Assembly (NCBI RefSeq): GCF_027497195.1
Contig: NZ_CP114905.1
Location: 4,289,001-4,353,000 of the forward strand
DNA length: 64,000 bases
Direction of reading: 5' to 3'
Origin: Streptomyces sp. WMMC500
GTDB taxonomy: Bacteria; Actinomycetota; Actinomycetes; Streptomycetales; Streptomycetaceae
The notes under the pieces are model-generated. The model ran no database searches and had not been told where the DNA came from. It saw nothing but the letters and a program-made list of their open reading frames with translations. The position numbers were made by a program, and so were the translations under genes. How positions within the stretch are numbered: position 1 is the first letter of the stretch; each line of letters opens with the position of its first letter. Positions 32,665-40,420 of the stretch are shown here, piece after piece.

Positions 32665-33315
32665 CTACGGTCCGCCGTGGCGGCGCAGGTACGCGAGGAC
32701 GGCGCGGACGCGGCGGTGGCCGCTGTCGCCGGGGGGCAGGCCGAGTTTGAGGAAGACGTTGCCGACGTGCTTGTGCACGGCGTTGCCGGTGATGACGAGC
32801 CGGCGGGCGATGGTCACGTTGTCGTGTCCCTCGGCCATCAGCGCGAGCACCTCGCGCTCACGCGCGGTCAGGGCGTCGACCGGATCGCCGCGCCCGGCGA
32901 GGAGCTGGGCGACGGCCTCGGGGTCCAGGACGGTGCTGCCGGCGGCCACCCGGCGCAGCGCGTCGGTGAACTCCGCGACGCGGCTGACCCGGTCCTTGAG
33001 CAGGTAGCCGATGCCGCCGCCGGTGCCGGCGAGGAGGCGGCCCGCGTACTCCTGCTCCACGTACTGGGACAGCACCAGGACCGGCAGTCCCGGGTGGTCG
33101 CGGCGGGCCTGGGCGGCGGCGCGGATGCCCTCGTCGCGGAAGGCCGGGGGCAGGCGTACGTCGACGATGGTGACGTCCGGGCGGTGGGCGCCGACGGCGG
33201 CGAGGAAGCCGGGGGCGTCGGCCGTGGTCGCGACGACCTCGAACCCCTGGGAGTTGAGGAGGAGTTCCAGTCCGGACGAGAGCAGGACGTTGTCCTCGGC
33301 GATCACTACGCGCAC
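32665..33315 (-). CDS. NarL/LuxR-type response regulator
   Basis: The 216-residue regulator has a receiver domain (phospho-acceptor Asp in VTIVDVRLPP, acidic pair AEDN, Lys in YLLKDRV) and a LuxR helix-turn-helix (LTAREREVLALMAEGHDNVTIARRLVITGNAVHKHVGNVFLKLGL, given here only as a position, about 150-205). It starts at GTG and overlaps the kinase gene end by 10 bp, forming a two-component pair. A perfect palindrome in front of the operon is a candidate target. Confidence 0.94.
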   Translation of the reverse strand: MRVVIAEDNVLLSSGLELLLNSQGFEVVATTADAPGFLAAVGAHRPDVTIVDVRLPPAFRDEGIRAAAQARRDHPGLPVLVLSQYVEQEYAGRLLAGTGGGIGYLLKDRVSRVAEFTDALRRVAAGSTVLDPEAVAQLLAGRGDPVDALTAREREVLALMAEGHDNVTIARRLVITGNAVHKHVGNVFLKLGLPPGDSGHRRVRAVLAYLRRHGGP

Positions 33316-34532
33316 GGCAGCTCCACGGTGACGACCGTCGGCCCGCCCGGCGGACTGCTGATCCCCAGGGAGCCGTCCAGGGCGGCGGCGCGGCGGCGCA
33401 TCCCGTCCAGTCCTGTCCCCCTGGCGGCGTCCGCGCCGCCTGCCCCGTCGTCGGCGATCTCCGCACGGAGCAGCGCGCCGTCGCGGGTGACGCGCACCGA
33501 CGCGCGGGTCGCCCGGCTGTGCCGGGCGACGTTCGCCAGCGCCTCGGTGACGGCGAAGTACGCGACGGCCTCGACCGCCGCGGGGACCTCGCCGAGCGGG
33601 CCGACCTCCATGCGGGTCGGCACCCCGGCCCGGGTGGTCAGGGTGCCGAGTGCGCCGGGGAGGCCCTGGTCGGCCAGCACCGGCGGGTAGATGGTGCGGA
33701 TGACGGAGCGGAGTTCGCTCATGGCGTCCTCGGTCTCGGCGTGGGCCTGCCGGACGAGGACGGCGGCCCGCGCGGGGTCGTCGGCGAAGCTCTCGCCGGC
33801 CACGGCGAGCCGCATCGCGATGGCCACGAGCCGGGCCTGGGTGCCGTCGTGCAAGTCCCGTTCGATCCGGCGGAGTTCCGCGCTGTGCGCCTGGAGTACG
33901 TCCGTACGTGTCCGGGTGAGCTCGGTGACGCGCTCGACCAGGTGCTCCGCGGGCGAGGGCGCCAGGACCGCGAGGCAGCAGCGGGCGTGCGCGCGGGCGA
34001 GCGGCGGGAGGACGAGGGCGGCCAGGGCCGCCAGGACCGCGAGGTTCACCAGGCCGTGCGCCAGCGCGGTGCCCCAGCCGGTGAGGCGCACGCTCATCAC
34101 GGGCAGCCACGGCGCCGCGGGGAAGGCCCACCACAGCGCCGTGATGACGGGGGTGAGCAGCAGGCAGCCCAGGAGGAGCAGGGCGAGGCCGCCCGCCGGA
34201 AGACCCGTGCCCACCTGCGTCACCAGCCACCCGAGGTTGCGGCGGGCGGCGCGCGGGTGCGGCTCGACGGGCTGTCCCAGCAGCGCCCCGGCGCGCCGGC
34301 GGTGCCGCTCCGCCCAGCGCTGCGCCAGCGGCGGCACGCACAGCGCGGGCGCCGCGAGAAGAGTCAACGCCGCGTCCACCAGGGTGCCCAGCAGGTAGCG
34401 CCCGCCGCGGCGCGCTCCGGCCCACCGGGCACGGACCGCGCCGCGCAGGCCGGGCAGGCCGGGCGTACGGGCCGCGCGGGGCGCTGTCCCTGTGTCGTAC
34501 GGGAAGACCGCGGGAGGCTCCACGCACGTCAC
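33306..34532 (-). CDS. Sensor histidine kinase (NarX/DesK type)
   Basis: The kinase has an N-terminal membrane region with four or more helices, the dimerisation box RIERDLHDGTQARLVAIAM with the phospho-His, and an ATPase domain (ALANVARHSRA as N box, GTGLDGMRRRAAALDG as G box). The start is uncertain: GTG 34532 gives 408 residues, GTG 34559 lies inside the palindrome, and the reading frame stays open to 34655, which would overlap the divergent hydrolase gene. Its partner regulator follows with overlap. Confidence 0.9.
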   Translation of the reverse strand: MTCVEPPAVFPYDTGTAPRAARTPGLPGLRGAVRARWAGARRGGRYLLGTLVDAALTLLAAPALCVPPLAQRWAERHRRRAGALLGQPVEPHPRAARRNLGWLVTQVGTGLPAGGLALLLLGCLLLTPVITALWWAFPAAPWLPVMSVRLTGWGTALAHGLVNLAVLAALAALVLPPLARAHARCCLAVLAPSPAEHLVERVTELTRTRTDVLQAHSAELRRIERDLHDGTQARLVAIAMRLAVAGESFADDPARAAVLVRQAHAETEDAMSELRSVIRTIYPPVLADQGLPGALGTLTTRAGVPTRMEVGPLGEVPAAVEAVAYFAVTEALANVARHSRATRASVRVTRDGALLRAEIADDGAGGADAARGTGLDGMRRRAAALDGSLGISSPPGGPTVVTVELPCA

Positions 34533-34558
34533 CGTACGTACCGGGCACTCCGCGGGCA

Positions 34559-34574
34559 CTACAGCTAGCTGTAG
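34559..34574. promoter_or_regulatory. Perfect 16-bp palindrome between kinase and hydrolase genes
   Basis: CTACAGCTAGCTGTAG is a perfect inverted repeat in the about 100-bp divergent gap between the histidine-kinase gene and the serine-hydrolase gene. It is AT-rich compared with its surroundings. Its position suits binding by the adjacent NarL-type regulator to control both directions. Confidence 0.6.
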
Positions 34575-34633
34575 CTTTCCTCCGGGAGTCCGGGGTACCG
34601 ACCCGCCCCCCGCCGCCCGCCTAGCGTGCGGCC

Positions 34634-35881
34634 ATGGAAACCACCCACCCCGCAACCGCCCCGCCGCGCCGCCGCGTTCGCCGGCGGTGGACCGCCGTCG
34701 CCGCGGCCGTCCTCGTCACCGCCGGCGCCGCCCTCGCCGTCCACCTCCCGGCCGGTGCCCACGACGCCGCCGCCCCCGGCTACGGCCGCGACGACCTGCG
34801 CCGGGACGCCGACGCCATCCGGGCGCTGGGGGTCACCGGCGTCCAGGCCCGGGTGACCGCGGGACCGGGCCGGGATCTGGTCGCCACCAGCGGCGTCGCC
34901 GAGGCCGGTACGGACCGTCCGGTGCCCCGCAACGGCTACTTCCGGATGGCCAGCACCGGCAAGGCGCTGGTCGCCACCGTGGTCCTGCAACTGGTCGACG
35001 AGGGCAGGCTGTCGCTCGACGACACCGTGGCCCGCCGGCTGCCCGGACTCGTCGCCGGCAACGGCAACGACGGCCGCCGGATCACCGTCCGCCACCTCCT
35101 CCAGCACACCGCCGGCCTCCACGACGACCTCCCCGGCTACGCCACGCCGCGCGAGTACTACGCGCACCGGTACGACACCTACACGCCCCGGCAGATCGTC
35201 GCGCGGGCCATGCGGCACCGCCCGGACTTCGCGCCGGGCACCGGGTGGGGCTACTCCAACACCGGCTACGTCCTGCTCGACTTGATCATCGAGAAGGTCA
35301 CGGGCCGCCCGTGGCACGAGGAGGTCGAGGCGCGGGTCCTGGCACCGCTCGGCATGGACCGCACCTATCTGCCGGGCGGCACGCCCACCCTCCGCACGCC
35401 GCACGCACGCGCCTACCAGGTCTTCCCCTCCGGCGCCCGCGTCGACGTCACGAAGGTGCTCGTCCCCGACCCCGGCGGCTACGTCTCCACCACCGCGGAC
35501 GTCAACCGCTTCTTCCGGGGCCTGCTCGGCGGCGAGTTGCTGTCCCCGGCGCGGCTGGCCGACATGCGGGACACCGTCCCGGTGGACGAGGAGACGCGGA
35601 AGTTCTGGCCGCACGGACGCTACGGCCTCGGCCTGGTCCACCGTCCCCTGTCCTGCGGCGGCGGCTACTGGAGCCACGAGGGCGGCGAGGCCGGCTACAT
35701 CACCCTGAACGGCGCCACCGACGACGGCGGCCGCGCCGTCACCGTCTCCATGTCCACGGCGCTGGGCGACTCACCCGGCAGCGTACTCAGGCAGGAGCGG
35801 GCGGCCAGCGCACTGGTCGACCGTGCGCTGTGCGGCATCCCCGGCACGGAGCGGGACACGTCGCGGCCGGTTGCGGGCTGA
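34634..35881 (+). CDS. Secreted serine hydrolase (beta-lactamase/DD-peptidase family)
   Basis: The 415-residue protein has a basic N-terminus and membrane/signal segment (WTAVAAAVLVTAGAALAV), then a class-C-type serine hydrolase domain. The motifs are SxxK in MASTGKALVA, YxN in GWGYSNTGYVL and HxG in WSHEGGEAGY. Such enzymes act as DD-carboxypeptidases, esterases or beta-lactamase relatives at the cell surface. It is divergent from the two-component genes, which may sense a cell-wall signal and control it. Confidence 0.92.
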   Translation: METTHPATAPPRRRVRRRWTAVAAAVLVTAGAALAVHLPAGAHDAAAPGYGRDDLRRDADAIRALGVTGVQARVTAGPGRDLVATSGVAEAGTDRPVPRNGYFRMASTGKALVATVVLQLVDEGRLSLDDTVARRLPGLVAGNGNDGRRITVRHLLQHTAGLHDDLPGYATPREYYAHRYDTYTPRQIVARAMRHRPDFAPGTGWGYSNTGYVLLDLIIEKVTGRPWHEEVEARVLAPLGMDRTYLPGGTPTLRTPHARAYQVFPSGARVDVTKVLVPDPGGYVSTTADVNRFFRGLLGGELLSPARLADMRDTVPVDEETRKFWPHGRYGLGLVHRPLSCGGGYWSHEGGEAGYITLNGATDDGGRAVTVSMSTALGDSPGSVLRQERAASALVDRALCGIPGTERDTSRPVAG

Positions 35882-35955
35882 CCGGCCGCGGGTCGGACTG
35901 ACCGGCGGCTGACCGGCGGCCGGGCCGGCGGTGGGGCGCAGGCCCGGGACGGCCG

Positions 35956-36540
35956 TCACCTGCCGGCGGCGAAGCGCATGAGCGCGCGCTCGTCACCCTG
36001 CTTGATCTTCCCCGTCTCGTTGATCACCTGCAGCGTCCAGGCCGCGCCGGCCCGGGTCGCCTTGGCCACGGCACAGCCGTTGTCCGCGGAGAGGAGGCTC
36101 GGCCAGATGTCGGCGACCTGCTGCGCGCTGCCGCCGGACGCGTCGTACACCTTGAAGCTGATGTTCCGCGCCTTCTGGAAGCTGCTGCCCTTCTTGTACG
36201 CGGCGGCGACGAACACGATGGCGGTGATCTGGTCCGGCACCCGGGAGAACTCGACGGTCACCACCTCGTCGTCCCCGTCGCCCTTGCCGGTCTGGTTGTC
36301 CCCGCTGTGCACCAGCGCGCCGTTGCCCAGCGGGTCCAGCGAGTCCAGGCCGGCCAGCCGGACCGGGTCGGCGCCCGCCATGGCGATGGCGATCAGGTCG
36401 AGGTCGGTGCCCTTGGTCTGCCGCAGTTTGCCGATGAGGCCGCCGCTGCTGCCGACCGTGGGGTCCCAGGAGACCCCTATCGACAGGTGGGTAACCCCGG
36501 CCAGGTCCGCCGGTTCGTCATCCTTGCTGAGCGTGATCAT
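35956..36540 (-). CDS. TerD-family protein
   Basis: The 194-residue protein matches TerD/TerZ/CABP28 proteins: THLSIGVSWDPTVG, DLDLIAIAMAG, LVHSGDNQTGKGDGDDEVVTVEFSRVP (given as blocks at residues 12-90), and acidic calcium-binding positions. It starts at MITLSKDDEP; an upstream in-frame extension is rejected because it is Arg/His-rich. Streptomyces carry many copies, tied to stress and tellurite resistance. Here it stands alone. Confidence 0.92.
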   Translation of the reverse strand: MITLSKDDEPADLAGVTHLSIGVSWDPTVGSSGGLIGKLRQTKGTDLDLIAIAMAGADPVRLAGLDSLDPLGNGALVHSGDNQTGKGDGDDEVVTVEFSRVPDQITAIVFVAAAYKKGSSFQKARNISFKVYDASGGSAQQVADIWPSLLSADNGCAVAKATRAGAAWTLQVINETGKIKQGDERALMRFAAGR

Positions 36541-36690
36541 TCCCGGTCCCTTGGTGGTAAGAACGGATCCTCTGAAGCTGCTCCGGTGCCGGTGACGCGG
36601 ACGTCGGGCGCCGGTCCCTCCGTAGGGGAACATACCTCGCCACGCGGGACGCAGGGCCGGGCTCGCCGTCGGATCCCGCGTCCGCGCAGC

Positions 36691-38115
36691 TCACGAGGCC
36701 GGCCGGGCGAGACAGCCCGCGCTGTCCCGGGCCGCGCAGGTGCCCAGGGAACACCAGCGGCGGCGGCCCGGGGCGTCGAGGAACAGCCAGCCGCAGTCGG
36801 GCGACGGGCACGCGGTCACGGTGAAGCGCTGCGGGTCGGCGAGCAGGTCGGCGGCGCTGCGGGCCACCGCGAGCACCGGCAGCCGCAGGCCGGTCGAGGC
36901 GGGCAGCCGCCAGCGGCCCAGGCCGTCCTCGTCGCGTACGAACTCGGCCGCCCGGGCGGCGGCTTCGGCGGCACGCGCGACCTGCCTGAACGCGCGCCGG
37001 TCGGCCGGGGCGACGAAGCAGGCGTGCATCGCGCTCCGCAGTTCGCGGGCCTCCGCGAGCGCCTCCCGGGCGGCGGCGGGCCGCTGTTGCGCCTGCTTGA
37101 GGAGCTGGGTGACCAGCCAGTCCTCCAGCAGGCCGAGGTGGCCGGCCCACACCGCCAGCGCCCGGTAGCCGGTCAGCCACTCCGCGCCGCTCTCGCGGGC
37201 GCCGTCCCAGCCCGCGAAGGTGTTGCAGAACTCCAGGGCCGGCTGGCCGCTGGTGTGCAGCGGCAGCCGTACGTCCCGGACCTGCACGGCGTACGCGGGC
37301 AGCGGCGGATCGTCGAGCGCGGGGTCGGCGGCGAGCACCCTGTCGTGGACGTCGCGCAGGGCCGGGCCGGGGGCGACGCCCAACTCGGCGGCCAGGGCGA
37401 GGCGGGTGGTGCGGTAGACGTCGAGGGCCTCGGCCTGCCGGCCGGCGCGGTACAGCGCGGTCATCAGCGCCGCCACGAGCCGCTCGCGCAGGGGGTGGCG
37501 GGCGACGAGGGGGCGGAGTTCGGCGGCGAGCGTGCCGCCGTCGGCGGGTACGTGACCGGGGGCGCGGGGGTGGAGGTGGAGGTCGCGGGGGTGGCCGTCG
37601 CGGCCGGTGCGCAGCCGGTCCTCGGCGCGCTGCTCCAGGGCGCAGAGCCGCAGTTCGGCCAGCTCCCCGCCGAGCCGGGCGCGCAGTTCGCCGTCCGCGA
37701 GCCCGTCGAGGAGTTCCCCACGCCACAGGGCCAGCGCCTCCTCCGTACGGTGCAGCCGCTCCACGGGGTCGCGCAACGCGGCGGCGGCCCGGGCCCGTTC
37801 GGCGAACTCGGCGGCGTCCGTCCGCCACCCGCCCAGCTCGGCGGTGTACCCGTCGCCGCGGGTGATAATCCCTACCCCGTACGGCCGGAGCGCCATCCGC
37901 AGCCGGCTGATGTAAGTGTGCAGGGTGCCGCGGCCCCCGCCGCCGTCCCCGCCGCCGTCCCACAGCAGCTCCGCCAGCCGGCCGGCGGCCACCGTACGCC
38001 CCGGGCTCAGCAGCAGCACCGCGAGCAGCAGCCGCTCCTGGCGCCGCCGGCTCAGCGAGACGGGGGCGCCGTCGCGTACCGCCTCGAAGGGACCGAGCAG
38101 GCGGAACTCCAACAC
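36691..38115 (-). CDS. SARP regulator fused to a CGNR zinc-finger region
   Basis: Residues 1-95 form an OmpR-type winged helix (LEFRLLGPFEAVRDG, TLHTYISRLRMALRPYG), and 100-255 a BTAD domain, together a SARP-type activator. From about 300 onward the protein continues with LPLHTSGQPALEFCNTFAGW and a C-terminal cysteine cluster CPSPDCGWLFLD...RRWCSLGTC, the arrangement of ABATE/CGNR proteins, although the CGNR tetrad reads CAAR here. The 474-residue start is GTG 38115. The two halves are normally separate proteins. It is divergent from the secreted-protein gene, a possible target. Confidence 0.85.
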   Translation of the reverse strand: MLEFRLLGPFEAVRDGAPVSLSRRRQERLLLAVLLLSPGRTVAAGRLAELLWDGGGDGGGGRGTLHTYISRLRMALRPYGVGIITRGDGYTAELGGWRTDAAEFAERARAAAALRDPVERLHRTEEALALWRGELLDGLADGELRARLGGELAELRLCALEQRAEDRLRTGRDGHPRDLHLHPRAPGHVPADGGTLAAELRPLVARHPLRERLVAALMTALYRAGRQAEALDVYRTTRLALAAELGVAPGPALRDVHDRVLAADPALDDPPLPAYAVQVRDVRLPLHTSGQPALEFCNTFAGWDGARESGAEWLTGYRALAVWAGHLGLLEDWLVTQLLKQAQQRPAAAREALAEARELRSAMHACFVAPADRRAFRQVARAAEAAARAAEFVRDEDGLGRWRLPASTGLRLPVLAVARSAADLLADPQRFTVTACPSPDCGWLFLDAPGRRRWCSLGTCAARDSAGCLARPAS

Positions 38116-38222
38116 AGGGGCAGCGTACGCCCGTCGCGACGAGCGGGTGGTGAGCCGGTGGTCAGCCGGGCAGACCAGGCTCGGGGACGAGCACGCGACC
38201 CGATCCGAAGGAGCACACAGCC

Positions 38223-38753
38223 ATGCGCCGTTATGCAGCAGCCACCGCCGCGGCACTCTGCCTGGCCGCCACCGTCGCCGCCCCGGCGGCGGCGTCGGCC
38301 CGGGGCGGCGACGGGGCCGACGGGGGCTGGCGCCCCGTCACGTACCCCCCGGTGAACTACCCCGCCGGCGAACGCTGCGCCTTCCCCTTCCGCACGGAAC
38401 CCCTCCTCGACGAGGTCATGGTCAAGACGGTCGACACCTACCCCGACGGCTCCCCGAAGACGGAGCTGTACAAGGGGGCCCTCATCGTCCGCGTCACCAA
38501 CCTCGACACGGGCGCCGCGTACGACGCGGACGCGGGCGGCAGCTCGCTCGTCCGGTACGCCCCGGACGGCGGGCACGTCTACTACGCCACCGGCCCGTTC
38601 CTCATCGGCTTCGCGGAGGGACAGGGGAACCTGCCGCGCGGCGAGTACGTGGTCGACGGCGTGTACACGGTAGAGATCACCGCGGCCGACCGGCGGACGG
38701 TGCAGTGGGCGGGAGAGAAGAAGCTGACCGACGTCTGCGACCAGATCGACTGA
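38223..38753 (+). CDS. Secreted protein of unknown function
   Basis: The 176-residue product has a clear signal peptide (RRYAAATAAALCLAATVAAPAAASA) and a small beta-rich mature part with two cysteines (GERCAFPF and DVCDQID at the extreme C-terminus). It starts at ATG after GAAGGAG. It is divergent from the SARP-CGNR gene. A second copy of its last 15-18 codons sits 840 bp downstream, beyond the toxin-antitoxin pair. Confidence 0.82.
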   Translation: MRRYAAATAAALCLAATVAAPAAASARGGDGADGGWRPVTYPPVNYPAGERCAFPFRTEPLLDEVMVKTVDTYPDGSPKTELYKGALIVRVTNLDTGAAYDADAGGSSLVRYAPDGGHVYYATGPFLIGFAEGQGNLPRGEYVVDGVYTVEITAADRRTVQWAGEKKLTDVCDQID

Positions 38754-38754
38754 C
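38729..38754. repeat. 26-bp direct repeat, copy 1
   Basis: The 26 bases from 38729 include the last codons and stop of the secreted-protein gene. They recur without change at 39565-39590. The two copies face the same way and bracket the toxin-antitoxin pair. Confidence 0.9.
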
Positions 38755-38824
38755 AGTGACCAAGGCGCAGTCCACAGGCCCGGACGGCCCGGAGGACACC
38801 CCGACCGCCGGTGCGGGCGGTGGC

Positions 38825-39112
38825 CTAAAGGGCGCGGTACACGTCGCGACGATCACCGACGGCGACGACCCAGACGACGAGTGCGCCGTTGTCGACCGTG
38901 TACACGACCCGGCAATGGCCGACGCGCAGTCGGGACATGCCGTCTTGGCCGGTCAGAGGCTTGATGTCGAAGGCCGAGGTGTCGCCCTTGTCCATCGCGC
39001 GCTGAAACTCCCCGAGACGGATGAGGATCCTGCGCGCCTCGGGAAGGGGGACGGCCCGCATCTGGCGCTGGGCGGCGGGGGTGAACCTCGTGACGTAGAC
39101 GCCGTCGGTCAT
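38825..39112 (-). CDS. RelE/ParE-family toxin
   Basis: The 95-residue protein has the RelE fold sequence: VTRFTPAAQRQMRAVP, IKPLTGQDGMSRLRVGHCRVVYTVDNG and VVAVGDRRDVYRAL, with the basic residues typical of ribosome-dependent mRNA interferases. It follows the antitoxin gene with a 4-nt overlap. The ending RDVY.AL is standard for the family. Confidence 0.9.
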   Translation of the reverse strand: MTDGVYVTRFTPAAQRQMRAVPLPEARRILIRLGEFQRAMDKGDTSAFDIKPLTGQDGMSRLRVGHCRVVYTVDNGALVVWVVAVGDRRDVYRAL

Positions 39113-39396
39113 GCCTGGGCGGTCTCCCCCACAATCTCAGCGGCGAGATCTTCCAGCGTGACGGCGGGCTCACGCCCCTCGGCCAGGGAGTCTGCGGCCA
39201 ACCGGGAGAGCCAGGCATCCTCGATGCGCTCCTCAAGCTTCGTGAGGCGCTCGTACTCGTCCAGGTCGAGAAGCACGGCCTCGGCCTTGCCACGCCGGGT
39301 GATGATGGTGGGGGTGGCTTCGCGGCGGGCACGATCGATGCTGTCGGCCAGGTGGGCCCGCACCTCGGCCATGGCTTCGACGATGGGCTCATTCAT
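39109..39396 (-). CDS. Phd/YefM-family antitoxin
   Basis: The 95-residue protein starts MNEPIVEAMAEVRAHLADSIDRA, then PTIITRRGKAEAVLLDLDEYERL, the DNA-binding N-domain of Phd/YefM antitoxins; the acidic C-terminus should wrap the toxin. The ATG at 39396 is chosen; a longer opening from 39420 would translate the operator. It precedes the toxin with overlapping codons. Confidence 0.9.
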   Translation of the reverse strand: MNEPIVEAMAEVRAHLADSIDRARREATPTIITRRGKAEAVLLDLDEYERLTKLEERIEDAWLSRLAADSLAEGREPAVTLEDLAAEIVGETAQA

Positions 39397-39404
39397 GCAA
39401 CCAG

Positions 39405-39423
39405 TGTACCAGATGTACATCTG
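39405..39423. promoter_or_regulatory. YefM-type operator with TGTACA core
   Basis: CAGATGTACATCTG (39410-39423) is a perfect 14-bp palindrome containing TGTACA, the core known from the E. coli yefM-yoeB operator, with a second near-copy TGTACC at 39405. It lies 9-27 nt before the antitoxin start, where the antitoxin/toxin complex would repress its own promoter. Confidence 0.7.
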
Positions 39424-39533
39424 ACCCCCGCGCGATCACGCGGTTGCCGTGGGGCAACAGAGACCCCGCTCGGCTCCGGCCTCCACCACAGCGCAAGCCC
39501 GGACCGGGGTGGCCACCCCAGGCGGCGGCCGAG

Positions 39534-39590
39534 GTCAGCGGGCGGGCGGGGAAAAGAAGCCGAGCGACGTCTGCGACCAGATCGACTGAC
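39534..39590 (+). pseudogene. Second copy of the secreted protein's 3' end
   Basis: The plus strand reads QRAGGEKKPSDVCDQID and then stop, against QWAGEKKLTDVCDQID at the end of the gene at 38223-38753. The last 26 bp are identical (39565-39590). Upstream the likeness fades. Either an insertion of the toxin-antitoxin segment duplicated the gene end, or a paralogue was lost and only its tail remains. Confidence 0.7.
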
Positions 39591-39679
39591 GAGTCGGACG
39601 ACTACTTTCTGCATTCCATCAGATACAGTGCGTGGCGAAGATCACCGACTCGCTCTCCCCTGACCACGGAGGATCCCCC

Positions 39680-40339
39680 ATGCACGCCCGTCTGCGACGC
39701 ACACTCGCCGCCACCACCGCCGCCCTCGCGCTCGCCGCACTGCCGGCCCTGGCTCACACCCCCGCGACCGCCGCCCCCGGCCTCGCCCCCGCCGCCGCGG
39801 CGGCCCAGCCGGGGCTGCCGCCGATCGGGGCCGAGATCCCGCAGTCGATGCTCGCGGCCGACACTCCGATGCTCATCGGCGAGGAACTGGTCAGCGTGGA
39901 CTTCCGGGGCGGTATCAGGCAGCGCGCCGACGTCAATCCGGCCGATCCGATCAACAGTGTCCGGATGCGGACCGTCGGGTTCAGGGTCACCGCGGACCTG
40001 CCGTCCGCGGACGGCGCGGAGTCCCCGGGGACGATCACCCTCGAACAGAGCGACGTCGACGTCGAGGCGGAGAGCACCCTGACCCGGACCCAGCAGTTCC
40101 CGCCGCGCTACGAGCAGCGGGACGTGATCCCGTTCACGGCCGCCATCGAGAGGGAGGGCTCCGACCCGGTCGTGCTGGAGGCAAGGAAGCCGATGGTGCT
40201 CCTCGGCCGGCTCACGCAGTTCCCGCCCAGGGGTGACCTGTACCAACTGGCGGAGCCCGTGGAACTGGTCGACCCGGAGAACCCCGAGACGGTCGTCGCC
40301 GTGCTGGAGAAGTTCCCCGCCAAGCGGGGCGGCCTGTAA
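39680..40339 (+). CDS. Secreted protein of unknown function
   Basis: The 219-residue protein has a signal peptide (RLRRTLAATTAALALAALPALAHTPATA) and a long Ala/Pro linker. The acidic mature domain contains VDFRGGIRQRADVNPADPINSVRM and a C-terminal LTQFPPRGDLYQLAEPV. ATG at 39680 follows GGAGGATCCCCC. The family was not recognised. It is convergent with the BTAD regulator, 81 bp away. Confidence 0.8.
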   Translation: MHARLRRTLAATTAALALAALPALAHTPATAAPGLAPAAAAAQPGLPPIGAEIPQSMLAADTPMLIGEELVSVDFRGGIRQRADVNPADPINSVRMRTVGFRVTADLPSADGAESPGTITLEQSDVDVEAESTLTRTQQFPPRYEQRDVIPFTAAIEREGSDPVVLEARKPMVLLGRLTQFPPRGDLYQLAEPVELVDPENPETVVAVLEKFPAKRGGL

Positions 40340-40420
40340 CGGACACGGGGGCCGGGCAGGCAGTTCCCAGAGGGCTGCCTGCCCCGGCCGGCGGCGGACT
40401 GCCCCGGCCGGCGGCGGAGG

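Noticed and set aside
39397..39420. Longer antitoxin start (MYIWYTGC)
   Set aside because: It would translate the palindromic operator; MNEPIVEAM matches the family start.
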